Assembly (NCBI GenBank): GCA_032433765.1
Contig: JAVIAB010000124.1
Coordinates: 80,092,465 to 80,156,464 of the forward strand
Length of the DNA: 64,000 nucleotides
Source: Megaustenia siamemsis
Lineage: Eukaryota; Mollusca; Gastropoda; Stylommatophora; Ariophantidae
Direction: 5' to 3'
A program made the position numbers and the translations under genes. The notes under the pieces are model-generated. The model was not told the origin of the DNA. It made no database searches and worked only from the letters and a program-made list of their open reading frames with translations. Positions within the stretch are counted from its first letter, which is position 1; each line of letters starts with the position of its first letter. Of the stretch, positions 57,101 to 64,000 are shown piece by piece.

Positions 57101-57447
57101 TTTAACAACATATGGTGAAACCTTTAACAACATATGGTCAAACCTAAGAAACTAACGTTGACTGGGTCCTGAAAGCCAATTTTGACAAAGCAGATGATGT
57201 TGATGATATTGGTGATGGTACCGAAGATGGCGATCGCCTGACACAACAGTGAGTAGCCGACCCAGTTGAAGATTGTCAATACCGCATTGCTGACAAGTGT
57301 GTCCACTATTGGAGATAGATTTTTGGCAGCGGCACTCATGATAGTAGTTGAAGTCTTACTCCTAACCATTATAGAAAACAAAGTAAAAAGCCATATTAAA
57401 AAATACATTCTCTTTAAAATTATCTCTCCATTTCTTTTCATCTTCAT
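41465..57447 (-). CDS. Receptor B: complete 3-exon class A GPCR, chemosensory-receptor-like (up to 384 aa)
   Basis: Minus-strand gene with exons 57447-57144, 48560-48346 and 42100-41465 (304+215+636 nt). Introns are 8583 bp (phase 1) and 6245 bp (phase 0), both GT-AG. The protein follows receptor A: TM1 with GTITNIINIICF, TM2 with LAISD, TM3 ending TLERCLC, ECL2 with sequon NRS and no Cys, TM5, TM6 with CFIP, TM7 with AGNIFVYY, and a longer Lys/Arg-rich C-tail. The start is uncertain: Met 1 (57447), Met 14 (57408) and Met 27 (57369) are all in frame, and residues 14-27 are hydrophobic, so they could be a signal peptide or untranslated leader. Joining exon 1 to exon 2 over 8.6 kb is inference from matching phase, strand and order. 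The introns hold several tandem arrays, SINEs and LINE remnants. Confidence 0.8.
42101..42414. other. Intron 2 of receptor B, polypyrimidine/TG-rich start
   Basis: Acceptor region of exon 3 followed by alternating TGTGTA/TATGTA sequence. No gene. Confidence 0.4.
42415..44028 (+). repeat. 42-bp minisatellite, about 38 units, in intron 2 of receptor B
   Basis: TAGCTATTGACTGGAGATTG plus TTGAGATACATGACCGTCTA at 42 bp; the first two units are more diverged. Each unit carries the palindrome CTAGCTAG. Subtypes (GATGAGATAAATGACCGCC, ATATATGACCATC) occur in clusters. Confidence 0.96.
44110..44320 (-). mobile_element. Old LINE remnant related to type G
   Basis: GGAGTTAATGTCTGTTGTTA, TTGCCTCTCATCTCAGTATT and CCTTTACCTTCTCGTTCCC align in order with GGAGCCGATTCCTGCTGCTC and onward in type G, but are heavily diverged. 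Confidence 0.4.
44442..44864 (+). repeat. 24-bp array of Pol III A-box units, about 17 copies
   Basis: CTCGGTGGCTGAGTGGTTAG plus TGTG repeated. TGGCTGAGTGG fits the A-box consensus TRGCNNAGYNGG exactly. A few units are damaged (GTTGAG, TTGCGGAG, a shortened one near 44755). The open frame AEWLVCSV repeated is a by-product. Confidence 0.95.
44932..45058 (+). repeat. 22-bp tandem repeat, about 6 units
   Basis: TTCTGGCTTCAGTCCCACAT plus AG. It lies inside the SINE between B box and body. Confidence 0.92.
45223..46234. other. Intron 2 of receptor B, unassigned
   Basis: No gene or repeat recognised; AT-rich. Confidence 0.3.
46235..47615 (+). repeat. 17-bp minisatellite, left part (about 80 units)
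   Basis: 17-mers ACATTACACAATGACAG, AACAATACATAATGACA and AACAATGTAAATGACAA in blocks; continues at 48211-48335 after an inserted repeat. Long reverse frames (SLCIVCHYVLFV types) are by-products. Confidence 0.95.
47616..48210 (+). repeat. Dispersed repeat family R600, copy 2, inserted in the 17-bp array
   Basis: About 595 bp: CTTACGGTCTGTTGCTTGAT, GAATTGGAGTCAACAACGAT, GAGGACGTGAACTTCCGGTA, GTGCACACCGTGAGCTGTGT, to GATACCGGGGCCTTCCATAA. Both flanks are the 17-bp array. It matches copy 3 (62531) end to end with scattered differences. No coding potential convinces me. Confidence 0.88.
48211..48335 (+). repeat. 17-bp minisatellite, right part, abutting receptor B exon 2
   Basis: CAAACAATACAAAACGACAA type units continue to within about 10 bp of the exon 2 donor at 48345. 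Confidence 0.9.
48346..48560 (-). CDS. Receptor B exon 2 (TM2-TM3, ERC motif)
   Basis: 215 nt on the minus strand, acceptor ...tcattattag|GGCTGG, donor CCGTTGAAG|gttatt. It encodes LAISDLCCVVVLIW (TM2), an ECL1 rich in Pro and Gly, and TM3 ending ITLERCLC. Size, phases and residue pattern match exon 2 of receptor A. The intron 5' end runs within about 10 nt into a 17-bp tandem array. Confidence 0.85.
48741..49038 (+). repeat. 18-bp minisatellite, about 17 units, in intron 1 of receptor B
   Basis: AAGAAATCTCACTYAAAC repeated, with alternating C/T at one site. Confidence 0.96.
49154..50205 (+). mobile_element. tRNA-derived SINE (type S) split by a 790-bp insertion
   Basis: Left part 49154-49343: GGGAGCTGCGATAGCTCAGT (A box), GGGTTCGACCCC (B box), body to TCTGTAAAAT. 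Right part 50144-50205: GTATATGGTCACTAACACC, CAACTTGGCGTGACGAGGG. TCTGTAAAAT is present on both sides of the insert (49334-49343 and 50134-50143). Confidence 0.88.
49344..50133 (-). mobile_element. Possible Penelope-like retroelement 3' end inserted in a SINE, 10-bp TSD
   Basis: 790 bp between TSD copies. Minus strand encodes DIRVTGIVLCYSGDRSRY followed by ENCLMVQYGSLTPRGMNVS and a stop, resembling the C-terminal end of a Penelope-like GIY-YIG region (compare WI..LGTL.P.GLN, from memory), and then a long 3' UTR containing GGGCCGACACGTCGTTTAGT. The insertion is certain; the Penelope assignment is tentative. Confidence 0.5.
50206..50480 (-). mobile_element. LINE RT C-terminal fragment (type J)
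   Basis: Minus strand, two frames: TLYGHITRSTGLAKIVLQGR, PGKRRHGGQKKR, then ASIRELTGMSFVVSQRAALN and VPQRQRSLKDDRLF. Same C-terminal family as 4132-4335. Confidence 0.75.
50481..50840. other. Unassigned
   Basis: CATTACACCCCACCACTTGC at 50683 resembles 21639-21660 in receptor A intron 1 (CGTTACACCCTACCACTTGC), so part is probably dispersed repeat. Confidence 0.35.
50841..51012 (+). repeat. 12-14-bp tandem repeat (ATATGTTCTCTGT)
   Basis: About 13 units with variants ending GAATG or GCATG. Confidence 0.9.
51013..51640 (-). mobile_element. LINE RT fragment with altered catalytic block
   Basis: Minus frame 51478-51095 encodes TIANQRFVDNIDGLASSISE (the usual FADD is FVDN), ELVERLNNTAKVYIMEINVD, and then ITRLIHTGINKNIALTTKSR; the C-terminus LYACDTWTLIADIQRKIHAL continues in another frame to about 51020. 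Confidence 0.75.
51726..51860 (+). repeat. (TTTAG)n microsatellite
   Basis: About 25 pentamers with a few TTTTAGAT variants at the left. Not a telomere repeat. Confidence 0.96.
51861..52740 (-). mobile_element. RNase H region and C-terminus of an RNase H-bearing LINE
   Basis: Minus strand: SDAIIYADDPVIRQVRSSW (RNase H strand 1; the usual DGS reads DDP), TMEIIAVTKSLS (Glu helix), LGDSMS-like third motif, then HVGVKGN..ADRLARLA and NTGVASRCTLLYFGRDLI. Several stops. The family is the same as 14120, 14890 and 61755. Confidence 0.75.
52741..53559. other. Unassigned (intron 1 of receptor B)
   Basis: No gene, repeat or element recognised. Confidence 0.3.
53560..53765 (-). mobile_element. Very decayed LINE RT remnant
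   Basis: Minus translation contains ATTGEYLGSVIL, like the KYLGS block after the LINE polymerase site, preceded by a weak post-FADD-like segment. Weak evidence. Confidence 0.3.
53766..54375. other. Unassigned
   Basis: Nothing recognised. Confidence 0.3.
54376..54489 (+). repeat. 38-bp tandem repeat, 3 units, at a LINE 3' end
   Basis: GTGGAGCATAGGTCTTCAAC at 54376, 54414 and 54452. Confidence 0.9.
54837..55375 (+). mobile_element. LINE type F 3' fragment (plus strand) inserted in LINE K
   Basis: Encodes KEVNAKRELISNIRKKQSS, then EYIVTTGKIEGRRDRGKQSE and the 3' end GACATGATCACCGACGCCAT followed by TTGATGATGATGAAG. A TTAA-flanked insert interrupts it at 55001-55263. Confidence 0.85.
55001..55263. 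mobile_element. 263-bp MITE with TTAA target duplication and inverted ends
   Basis: Sits between TTAA copies (54997-55000 and 55264-55267). Ends are inverted: CTCTTTCTGTA... and ...TACAGAAAGAG (11 bp perfect). Removing the insert and one TTAA restores GACAGCTTAAGAGAATGGC, which is the intact LINE F sequence seen elsewhere. TTAA duplication is the hallmark of the piggyBac superfamily (established knowledge). No coding. Confidence 0.88.
55621..56049. other. Unassigned
   Basis: Nothing recognised. Confidence 0.3.
56050..56400 (-). mobile_element. SINE with two tRNA-like segments, minus strand
   Basis: On the minus strand a head GGGAATCGAGTTGGGTGAAT ... GTTCGATTCCC (B box at about 56320) is followed by the body CGACCCAGCCGTTGGCAG and GGGTACCAGGG, and a second tRNA-like block GGCCGAGCAC ... 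CGGTTCAAGTC (about 56135-56080). The body block resembles that of SINE type S (GGTACCCAT..GGCTGGGT). Confidence 0.6.
56700..57143 (-). repeat. 22-bp minisatellite, about 20 units, starting at the receptor B exon 1 donor
   Basis: On the minus strand the unit is GTTTGACCATATGTTGTTAA plus AG. The first unit starts with the GT of the splice donor itself, and every unit boundary reads AAAG|GTTTGA. Variants are mostly point changes. Confidence 0.95.
57144..57447 (-). CDS. Receptor B exon 1 (N-terminus, TM1)
   Basis: Open minus-strand segment ending ...GTTAGTTTCTTAG|gtttga, donor at 57143, phase 1. It encodes up to 101 residues plus one base. The last segment IINIICFVKIGFQDPVNVSFL parallels receptor A, residue for residue, around TM1/ICL1. 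The donor is directly followed by a 22-bp tandem array whose units all contain a donor-like sequence. Confidence 0.75.
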
Positions 57448-58529
57448 CTTCGCTCGTTGACATATTTCTTTGCACTATAAGTTTTAACTTGTCGTCCAGT
57501 GCCAGAGAATGCAAATATTTAGATTTACTTCAATAGCTTTAACAGGCTAGTAAATTATTGTAGAAATCCTGAGGCCTCTTTAAGATTAGCAGGTATTTCC
57601 TATTGACCACTGTGTTCTATTAAATCAGACTTTAGTGATTTACTTGCAGATGAAGATAACTAAAACATTAGTGTCACTTTTTTTTTGCTGAACACAAATA
57701 GCTATAGTCCATTCAGAAATTTTGGCCAAAACTCGACATAAATTTTCTCGAAAATCGATGGTGTTTAACTGTTACATTTTTGCATACAAATTTTTATTTT
57801 TCCCGACGTTATTGCAGTATGTTTATCTATTATAAAAATGATCTAGTGACGAATTTTGTTTTTATGTTCATAAATTATGCAATATGCACAAGAGACTTTA
57901 AGGACGTGCATTAAAAAATATTACACTCAAACCCCTCCCATGTTCAATAAAGCGCAGAATTTGAAGTGATAAAACAAGCATAAAAAAATACAAAGCGTAC
58001 GGAATTTCCATGCTGAAATTGGCAAATGACTGAATGGGCACCGTTTCATCAAAGACGCAATGAGGAATGATGTCGTTAATACTCGTAGTAAGGGCATATA
58101 AGAAAAACATGGTTTATTTTCTTAAAGTGCTAAAATAGCTCCTTCGATGTTCGGTATATCACAATGAATTTCAAGTGTAAATTCATCACAAGCAAAACGT
58201 ATTTTAATATTGTAAGACACTTCTGCAAGAAAGCTAAGAGAGATCGATTATATCATAACATCTAAGAACCAGAGAAGAGAGCACATCACGCGCTGAGTAT
58301 AGATAGAACATCTTGTATCATGTGGATAAGATATGACTTTAAATCTGAAAAAAGCTGCCGTCAATCAGGGATGGAAAAAAAAAATTATGATTTTGAAAAT
58401 CATGTGACGTGAGCTTGAAAATGTTTCAGGTAAATTAACGAGTTGCTCTCCGCAAACTTTGGTTATGATCGGAGTGCAATATTCAATTTGTCAAAAACTA
58501 TTGTGTTAAAAGTTGTAAGAAGCGTCTGT
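57448..58529. other. 5' flank of receptor B; no gene supported
   Basis: Should hold the promoter of receptor B. A minus-strand 70-codon frame (58110-57898) has a hydrophobic centre but no support. Confidence 0.35.
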
Positions 58530-58868
58530 TTAATTTGTACAAAATGTGCAGACGGTATGAACAATGTTTGTGAAGAGCAAGGATTTATTGTATCTCAGAG
58601 TATATACCAGAGGCAGATCTGAGAGAAAAGTATGGACGTCTTCGACATCGTATATTTGAATTAAATCTTCGTTAATATTCACCATATAATTGATAAACAA
58701 TGAAACGAGAACACCTGGCAGGGAAGGACAGGACAGTGCATTATACAATTTATCGATTTCAGACGTGAACATTGACAACGGTTTTAGAATGTCATCACAT
58801 ACTTTAATAATTGAATAGCGAGATGAACTGAAAGCCAAGCTACACTCAGGAGAAACATAATTACTCAT
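58530..58868 (-). CDS. Uncertain ORF, 112 aa, unknown function
   Basis: ATG at 58868, stop at 58530, no repeat content. The protein is mixed, with many Leu, Ser and Tyr (KPLSMFTSEIDKLYNALSC, NINEDLIQIYDVEDVHTFLS), and has no signal or TM segment. Composition looks protein-like, but I recognise no family. A neighbouring minus frame at 60162-60017 ends FVWKVK with a donor-like AAG|GTAAAG, yet no compatible acceptor joins it to this ORF. Could be chance. Confidence 0.2.
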   Translation of the reverse strand: MSNYVSPECSLAFSSSRYSIIKVCDDILKPLSMFTSEIDKLYNALSCPSLPGVLVSLFINYMVNINEDLIQIYDVEDVHTFLSDLPLVYTLRYNKSLLFTNIVHTVCTFCTN

Positions 58869-60324
58869 TAAATTATTTCAGATCTACAAAGTAAAATATG
58901 AGACAGTCATTGAAAAAGCTGCATGAAACTTAACGAAATAAGAAGCAATTTGAGTTATCTTTCATCTTTGTTCTCTTATTAAAGAACCTATACATCGTTA
59001 CTAATTGAAAAGACTGTGAGCATACCGACTACAGGGAACATGGCCCACTTTTATTGCGGAGCATTTACCGCTGAGGTTCAACAACATCTGTTGTCATGTT
59101 GATGACATTTTGTAGTAAATGTAAGATCCACCCAAGACCAACGTTAGCTACAATTGACTTCTGTGGCTTTCACGCGATAAATGACACCTCTTCCTTGCCC
59201 GCCTTTGAAAAGGGAATAAGCAACTGTAGTTGTGTTGTGGACGTTATTGACATCAAGCTACAATATCTGTGTTTTAGACCTAAACATCCGACTTCATTCC
59301 TAGTAGCGGGTTTTCCCTCCATCTCAATCCTACCATCTTGGCAAGACTACGAAGACTGTTTCCATGACCACCAATAGGAGATGGGAAAGGATCTTCATCA
59401 GTTTGCTTCACTGACACAAACGGTCAGCTATGAGTCTTGTCGTTTAAGCCCACGCGATTTAAAGCGACTTTTATTGGAAAGAATGAAGACGGAAAGATAT
59501 GTCTATTTAAGTCGTTCCTTGTTGGTAATAATGCCGAAGCGTAAGTTGTTTCAGTGCGTTTTTAATAAAAGAAATCACTTGCATACAACCTAAAACATCA
59601 TCATCTTTGCTTGTTCCAGAGCCGTATCAGAGGAAATCCTTAAAGTTAAAGTATTGCTATGTTTTGAAACATGTTTTTTTTTTATATTATGAAATATGTG
59701 CGGTGGCTGCTGTTTCTTTAATATTACATTGTTACAATTTATGGACATGTTCGGAGTGCAATGATGATGACCCGCACATAACTCAATAACTCAATTGTTA
59801 CAAACAACTCTTATTTAAGGTATAATTTTATTGTACCCCACTCAATAGAGAGAACCATAATCCGTAGCTGAAAAATGAATAATACTCGTTGTTACCTAAG
59901 AAATGTAACTATATCGATATTAGTCCAACCGCTGGTGATAACAGTTTTAATTCTTTTAACGGACAAATTAGCTGCCACAACTAGCTGGATAACACCAGTC
60001 GGGGTGTATACTGTGCGACCTATACTTTACCTTCCAAACAAAAATCAATAATATCAAGAAGTTGAAAATGGGAAGGAAATTATAGTCGTCTAAACCCACA
60101 TTTGCCATTAAGGATAACATTGATGTCATATTATTTGCTGTATTTAAAATATACGATACCATGGCACTTAATACATGACTTTATACTCAACTTCTAGTCC
60201 TTACTTCGATAATGACACTAATATCATTAGATATAACAACACTGTTATTATGAGTACTCGGTAACCACAAGCAAGGACTACCGCAGCAATCTTTCATGAG
60301 GGTTATTATCTATTTTTAAAAAAA
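58869..60324. other. Mostly unassigned
   Basis: A plus-strand 93-codon frame (59096-59377; several Cys, no TM) is unsupported. 59738-59790 (TGGACATGTTCGGAGTGCAA TGATGATGACCC) is a scrap of the RNase H-LINE 3' end. Nothing else recognised. Confidence 0.35.
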
Positions 60325-60373
60325 AGTAAAAAGCCCCCGTCACGCCAAATGGCGTATAGGGAAATATGGTGTT

Positions 60374-61369
60374 CTATCTATCTATCTATTGACCTTTCGA
60401 GCTGTAACCGGCCCATAGGGCGTAGACCAAGATACACCTTCTCCTATATGAATTTTTGTTCTAGCAGTTTTCTTTTAAAGATATTTTATCAAATCTCGCC
60501 ATCTGTCTCTGTTCTGTGCAAGCAGTTCTATCTCATTGAGGGAGCCGATTCCTGCTGCTCTTGCCTCTCTCATCAATGTTCTTCTCAGTGTCTCCCTGGG
60601 TCTTCCTCTTTTTCTTTTACCTGTTGTTTCCCATATGAGGGCTTGCTTTGCTATTCGATTATTATCTCTTCTCATCACATGTCCAACGTATGACCATCGT
60701 CTTTTCTTTATTACTGAAGATATTAGTGGTTGATTGGCGATTTCTCTAATTTCCTCGTTTGTTTTGAATTCGTTCCATTCTATACCAAGTATTTTCCTTA
60801 GACATTTATTTTCGAATGCGTTCAACTTTGTTTCTATATCTCTTGTTGTTTTCCAGCTTTCACACGCATACGTAAGGGTTGATAGTACATTTGATTTGAA
60901 TAGCCTAAGTTTTGTGTTTGTGCTAATGAGTTTTGATTTCCACAACTTTTCAAGGCTTCTGAAAGACATTGCTGCTTTAGCCAGTCTGATTCTAATTTCT
61001 TTGCTCGTATCCCCTTCTCGATCAATGTGACTTCCAAGATAGATGAAGTGATCGATCTCTTCTACTGGTTTGTTTTCCATGTATATTTTGTCACTTGTTG
61101 GAATTAAACTTTTCATGACTTTAGTCTTTTCATGATTGACCTCAAGCCCAATTTTGCTGGCTATTGATGATAGTTCATTTGTGTTTTCCTGCATCGTTTT
61201 TATCTGATTGCTGATGAGAACTATGTCATCAGCAAAGTCCAGGTCCTCCAAATGGTCTCCTTGTATCCATTCGATGCCTTTATTACCAGTGCAGCATTTC
61301 TTCATTATGAAGTCCATAACAATTCCAAATAACAAGGGCGATAAAATACATCCTTGTTTAACCCCAGTG
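60374..61369 (-). mobile_element. LINE type G, longest copy here (996 bp), 5' truncated in RT, 10-bp TSD
   Basis: Begins (5', minus) TGVKQGCILSPLLFGIVMD and runs in one open frame through DLDFADDIVLISN to RWRDLIKYL stop, the 3' UTR and a (TCTA)n tail. It lies inside a SINE. Near-identical to 7825-8277 and 36679-36906. Confidence 0.93.
60475..61335 (-). pseudogene. Intact-frame RT C-terminal ORF of LINE G (286 aa from first Met)
   Basis: Contains the catalytic DFADD motif near residue 35, KPVEEIDHFIYLGSHIDREG, TYACESWKTTRDIETKLNAF, and the zinc-finger-free C-terminal GRPRETLRRTL. No stop or frameshift, unlike other LINE copies here. 5' truncation removes the endonuclease and half of RT, so the copy itself cannot move. 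Confidence 0.85.
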
Positions 61370-61754
61370 ATATGGTGTTAGTGACCATATATTTTAAAGG
61401 CCTTCAGCACATGATTTTTGTTGTAATGTGGTCGGTATTACGCCTGTGCCGCTTTACTTTCCCAGAAAAAAAAATCCGGTAGCCATTTACGTCTGGGTGA
61501 AACCGAAAGCGGTCGGTTGGGATCGAACCCTACTTCTTGTCCTTTATAGTCCAGTTCACTAAGCTCTAAGCTATCGCGGCTACCTGGGTTATTATCTATG
61601 TATAGTCATAATTCATATCTTCTTGGAGTGGTTTTTCACAAAGCATCTGTCTTAATCCTAAACGTATTGAATAAATAAAATATATAAACGGAGAATGAAC
61701 TACAATAAATGATAGTTATAATAGTTATTTAAGTTATTTTCTGGTCACCATCAG

Positions 61755-62110
61755 TGCACTATGAACTTGCCCATAGTTGATCAGATCCCCTCCTCGGCAA
61801 GTCACGCATTGTCCAGGGACTGACGATTCCAGTTCTGTGTTGGTTGATGAGTCAGTCTTCTTATGCGCCAACTAAGTTTCCCGTTTATGGCTGTTCCCAA
61901 CGTAACTGCCATCTCTTTCATCCGAAGAAGTGACGTGGACTCATGTTTATCGAAGTCCTGTGTCCTTCCAAAATCTCGGAGGGCTTTGATGACGTCCCCC
62001 CCGATCCATTGGTTGACCGACTTCAACGATAGTACAGCTAGCCAACAGGTACGATCTTCCGTTGCAAAGATGGTGGATCTAGGTCACGTTCTCTCGGTCG
62101 CTGCAGAAAG
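61755..62110 (-). mobile_element. C-terminal fragment of the RNase H-bearing LINE
   Basis: Minus strand encodes VIKALRDFGRTQDFDKHEST, MKEMAVTLGTAINGKLSWRI, and, after shifts, the equivalents of GVVSRWTLRD. Extends the family at 14120, 14890 and 51861. Confidence 0.7.
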
Positions 62111-62530
62111 TGCATTTAGGATTTGATTAATTTCGATTCTCCGTTGCACTTTTCTGCGTTAAAGTATAAATGATGATCTACTTATTACATCTAAGCCGCT
62201 AAAGCGAAGTTGTATGCCGGCAACAGTCCATTTTTGACAAATCAGGTGTTGTGAATGCGACTTTCCAACGTTTAGACTTGATCTACGCTTTACGTCACAT
62301 TGGTGCTGCTCATGACCGTTGTTGGAATTCTTTGACGCAAGTTATTTCCATGTTACTTATTAATGTAAAGTACGTCGTCAGCCACAGTTTTATCTCTTTA
62401 GGGAATTTGCACCGTGTTTTGTTCGTCGTAAGCTGCTTTCAGTAGAGTAATTATGAATCTAAAGGGAGCGAAATTGTGTGTACGGCATTTTTGTGTGCTA
62501 CGTCATCGTAATGGCTCATCATACATCCAT
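62111..62530. other. Unassigned
   Basis: Nothing recognised. Confidence 0.3.
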
Positions 62531-63128
62531 AGACCGGCCGTACGATAATCTTACGGTCTGTTGTGTGATGTGCGACGGGGATAATTTGACAACTAACTGT
62601 GTTTCTAAATGTTCGGAATTGGAGTCAACAACGATGGCCTAACATCATCAAGCGCTATAGATTTTTTAAAATAAAAATACGACGATCATCATTTTCAAGA
62701 GGACGTGAACTTCCGGTATATGGTGGATATGCGGCGGGAACCATTGAAAACTATGCATGAAAAGTGTTCCTTGTTGCAGTTTCCTCATATTTTAAGTCCG
62801 GCTTATTGCAGGAGCTACTGAGTTAAGTGCTCTATGCACACCGTGAGCTGTGTGTCTCATCCGTTTTGATCATGTTTCGATATTCTAATTGTTTACGATG
62901 AATGATGATATCGTATGACAGGGAACAGTTGGCTGTGTTCATTTTCTGCGCGGTTTCGCCTTATGTCTTTTGGCGTGAGATGAGACTGCTACGATGGGGA
63001 CTACAGTTACCTTTCTTTGTTTGGGAGATGAGATATTAATTCGGATGATTACGCTGGCACGGGCGGTTGTGCAATTATGGATTTTAATTCGTTTGCAGTG
63101 ATACCGGAGCTTTCCATAACCAAATAAC
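62531..63128 (+). repeat. Dispersed repeat family R600, copy 3
   Basis: About 598 bp matching 47616-48210 throughout: ATCTTACGGTCTGTTG, GAATTGGAGTCAACAACGAT, GGACGTGAACTTCCGGTATA, CACCGTGAGCTGTGTG, ending CCATAACCAAATAAC. Confidence 0.88.
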
Positions 63129-63330
63129 GCTCTTTCATTTTGACGTACTCACGCATGTCCTGGGACGTAGACAAAGGTGACCGTAAGGTATTTTTTATTG
63201 CTGCAACGACTCTACCCATTGCCTGCGCCGCACTGAGTCCACCTACACTTTGCTTATCATGCTCATCGAATCACTTAGTATGCAGGCGTAGGTGTAGTCC
63301 TGTGACTCTAAACAGATGAATGATAATCAC

Positions 63331-64000
63331 AATTATCAAGTACAATGTCTGCTGGTGTAGGTGATTATGAATCTCCACAACTTTCGATTTCGACAGTTAT
63401 TTATCATTTCTGTTGTTGACTTTCTGCTAAGCCATTCTCTTAAGCTGTCTGGTATATTTTCTCTATGCTTCCCATTATCTCTTTTTCCCCACAACTTTCC
63501 CTGTTGTTACAATATACCCCAGCTGTTCTCTTCTCATTCATCATCATCATGTACCCTGCCGATTGGCGTAGGCGATCATGTCCCTCCACAATCTTCTATC
63601 CACAGTACATCGTATCATTTCTGTTGTTGAATGTTTTCCATGCCATGACACCAAGCTATCCAGTATTTTCTCTCTTTGTCGTCCGCGATCTCTCTTTCCT
63701 TTTATTTTGCCAGTTGTAACCAAGTATTCCAATTTTCCTCTTCTCATGATGTGGCCGAAAAATGTTGATTGGTTCTTTCTGATGTTTTTTAAGAGCTCCC
63801 TTTTTGTGTTGGCCTCTTTGAGAACTTCCTCATTGGTCTTTTTATCTGTCCAGGGAACTTTCAACATTCTTCTGAGAAATACCATCTCTGTGTCCTCTAA
63901 TCGTCTTTTCATTTGTTTGTCTACTGTCCATGATACTGTGAATAATCATGACAAATCACAACCTTCTCTTCTCATTACATGGCTAAAAAAGGATGACTGT
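63331..64000 (-). mobile_element. LINE type F 3' end, split by LINE L, runs off the right edge
   Basis: 63331-63538 is the type F 3' end (GCTGGTGTAGGTGATTATGA, TGCTAAGCCATTCTCTTAAG); 63964-64000 continues it (TTCTCTTCTCATTACATGGC). The interruption is LINE L. Confidence 0.85.
63539..63963 (-). mobile_element. LINE type L 3' fragment inserted in LINE F, 13-bp TSD
   Basis: TSD TTCTCTTCTCATT at 63526-63538 and 63964-63976. Minus frame encodes RRLEDTEMVFLRRMLKVPW, FFGHIMRRGKLEYLVTTGKI, GKRDRGRQREKILDSL and LWRDMIAYANRQGT, followed by the stop and an ATGATGATG tail. Confidence 0.92.

Larger units (their letters stand above)
60325..61586 (-). mobile_element. tRNA-derived SINE (type S) split by LINE G
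   Basis: Parts 60325-60373 (CCCCCGTCACGCCAAATGGC, ATATGGTGTT) and 61370-61586 (ATATGGTGTTAGTGACCAT, GTAATGTGGTCGGTATTACG, GGGATCGAACCCTACTTC, GCTATCGCGGCTACC). The duplicated ATATGGTGTT is the target site. Confidence 0.9.

Noticed and set aside
59096..59377. 93-aa plus-strand ORF with several Cys
   Set aside because: No signal peptide, splice context or recognised family; kept only as a note.

Overview
This window is eukaryotic: spliced genes, no operons, and most of the sequence made of non-LTR retrotransposons (LINEs), tRNA-derived SINEs and tandem repeats. The only convincing host genes are three members of one rhodopsin-like (class A) GPCR family. The receptor sequences resemble the proteins annotated as chemosensory receptors in gastropod molluscs, especially heterobranch sea slugs. 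With the LINE/SINE content this suggests a gastropod, possibly a sacoglossan or a relative. The family and organism assignments rest on recognition, not on a search.

Host genes. Receptor C (+) is represented only by its last exon (9237-9836); its upstream exons are off the left edge or lost. Receptor A (+) is complete in three exons (18662-18929, 21795-22009, 26203-26808) and encodes 362 aa. Receptor B (-) is complete in three exons (57447-57144, 48560-48346, 42100-41465) and encodes up to 384 aa. A and B share the same architecture: a phase-1 intron after TM1/ICL1, a 215-nt exon 2 carrying TM2-TM3, a phase-0 intron just after the ERC motif, and a last exon with TM4-TM7. A and B point towards each other.

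Layout. 1-1897: LINE reaching the left edge. 4.1-9.1 kb: LINE fragments plus a 28-bp minisatellite split by a young LINE insertion. 9.2-9.8 kb: receptor C exon. 10-13.1 kb: minisatellites, including 70 exact 26-bp units. 13.4-17.5 kb: repeats, LINE C-terminal fragments, a 57-bp array with a foldback insertion, an 11-bp array. 18.6-26.8 kb: receptor A, its introns filled with SINEs, foldbacks, LINE pieces and a 58-bp array. 27-31 kb: LINE remnants and a 16-bp array. 31.4-34.6 kb: SINEs and a 2-kb 38-bp array. 34.7-39.1 kb: a three-level LINE-in-LINE-in-LINE nest. 40-57.4 kb: receptor B, with large arrays in both introns. 57.4-64 kb: unassigned sequence, a LINE inside a SINE, and a nested LINE at the right edge.

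By my count tandem arrays occupy roughly a fifth to a quarter of the window. Several dispersed elements carry visible target-site duplications, so their order of insertion can be read. No CRISPR array, bacterial operon, rRNA or intact tRNA gene was seen. Most long open frames in the window are by-products of repeats whose unit lacks stop codons.
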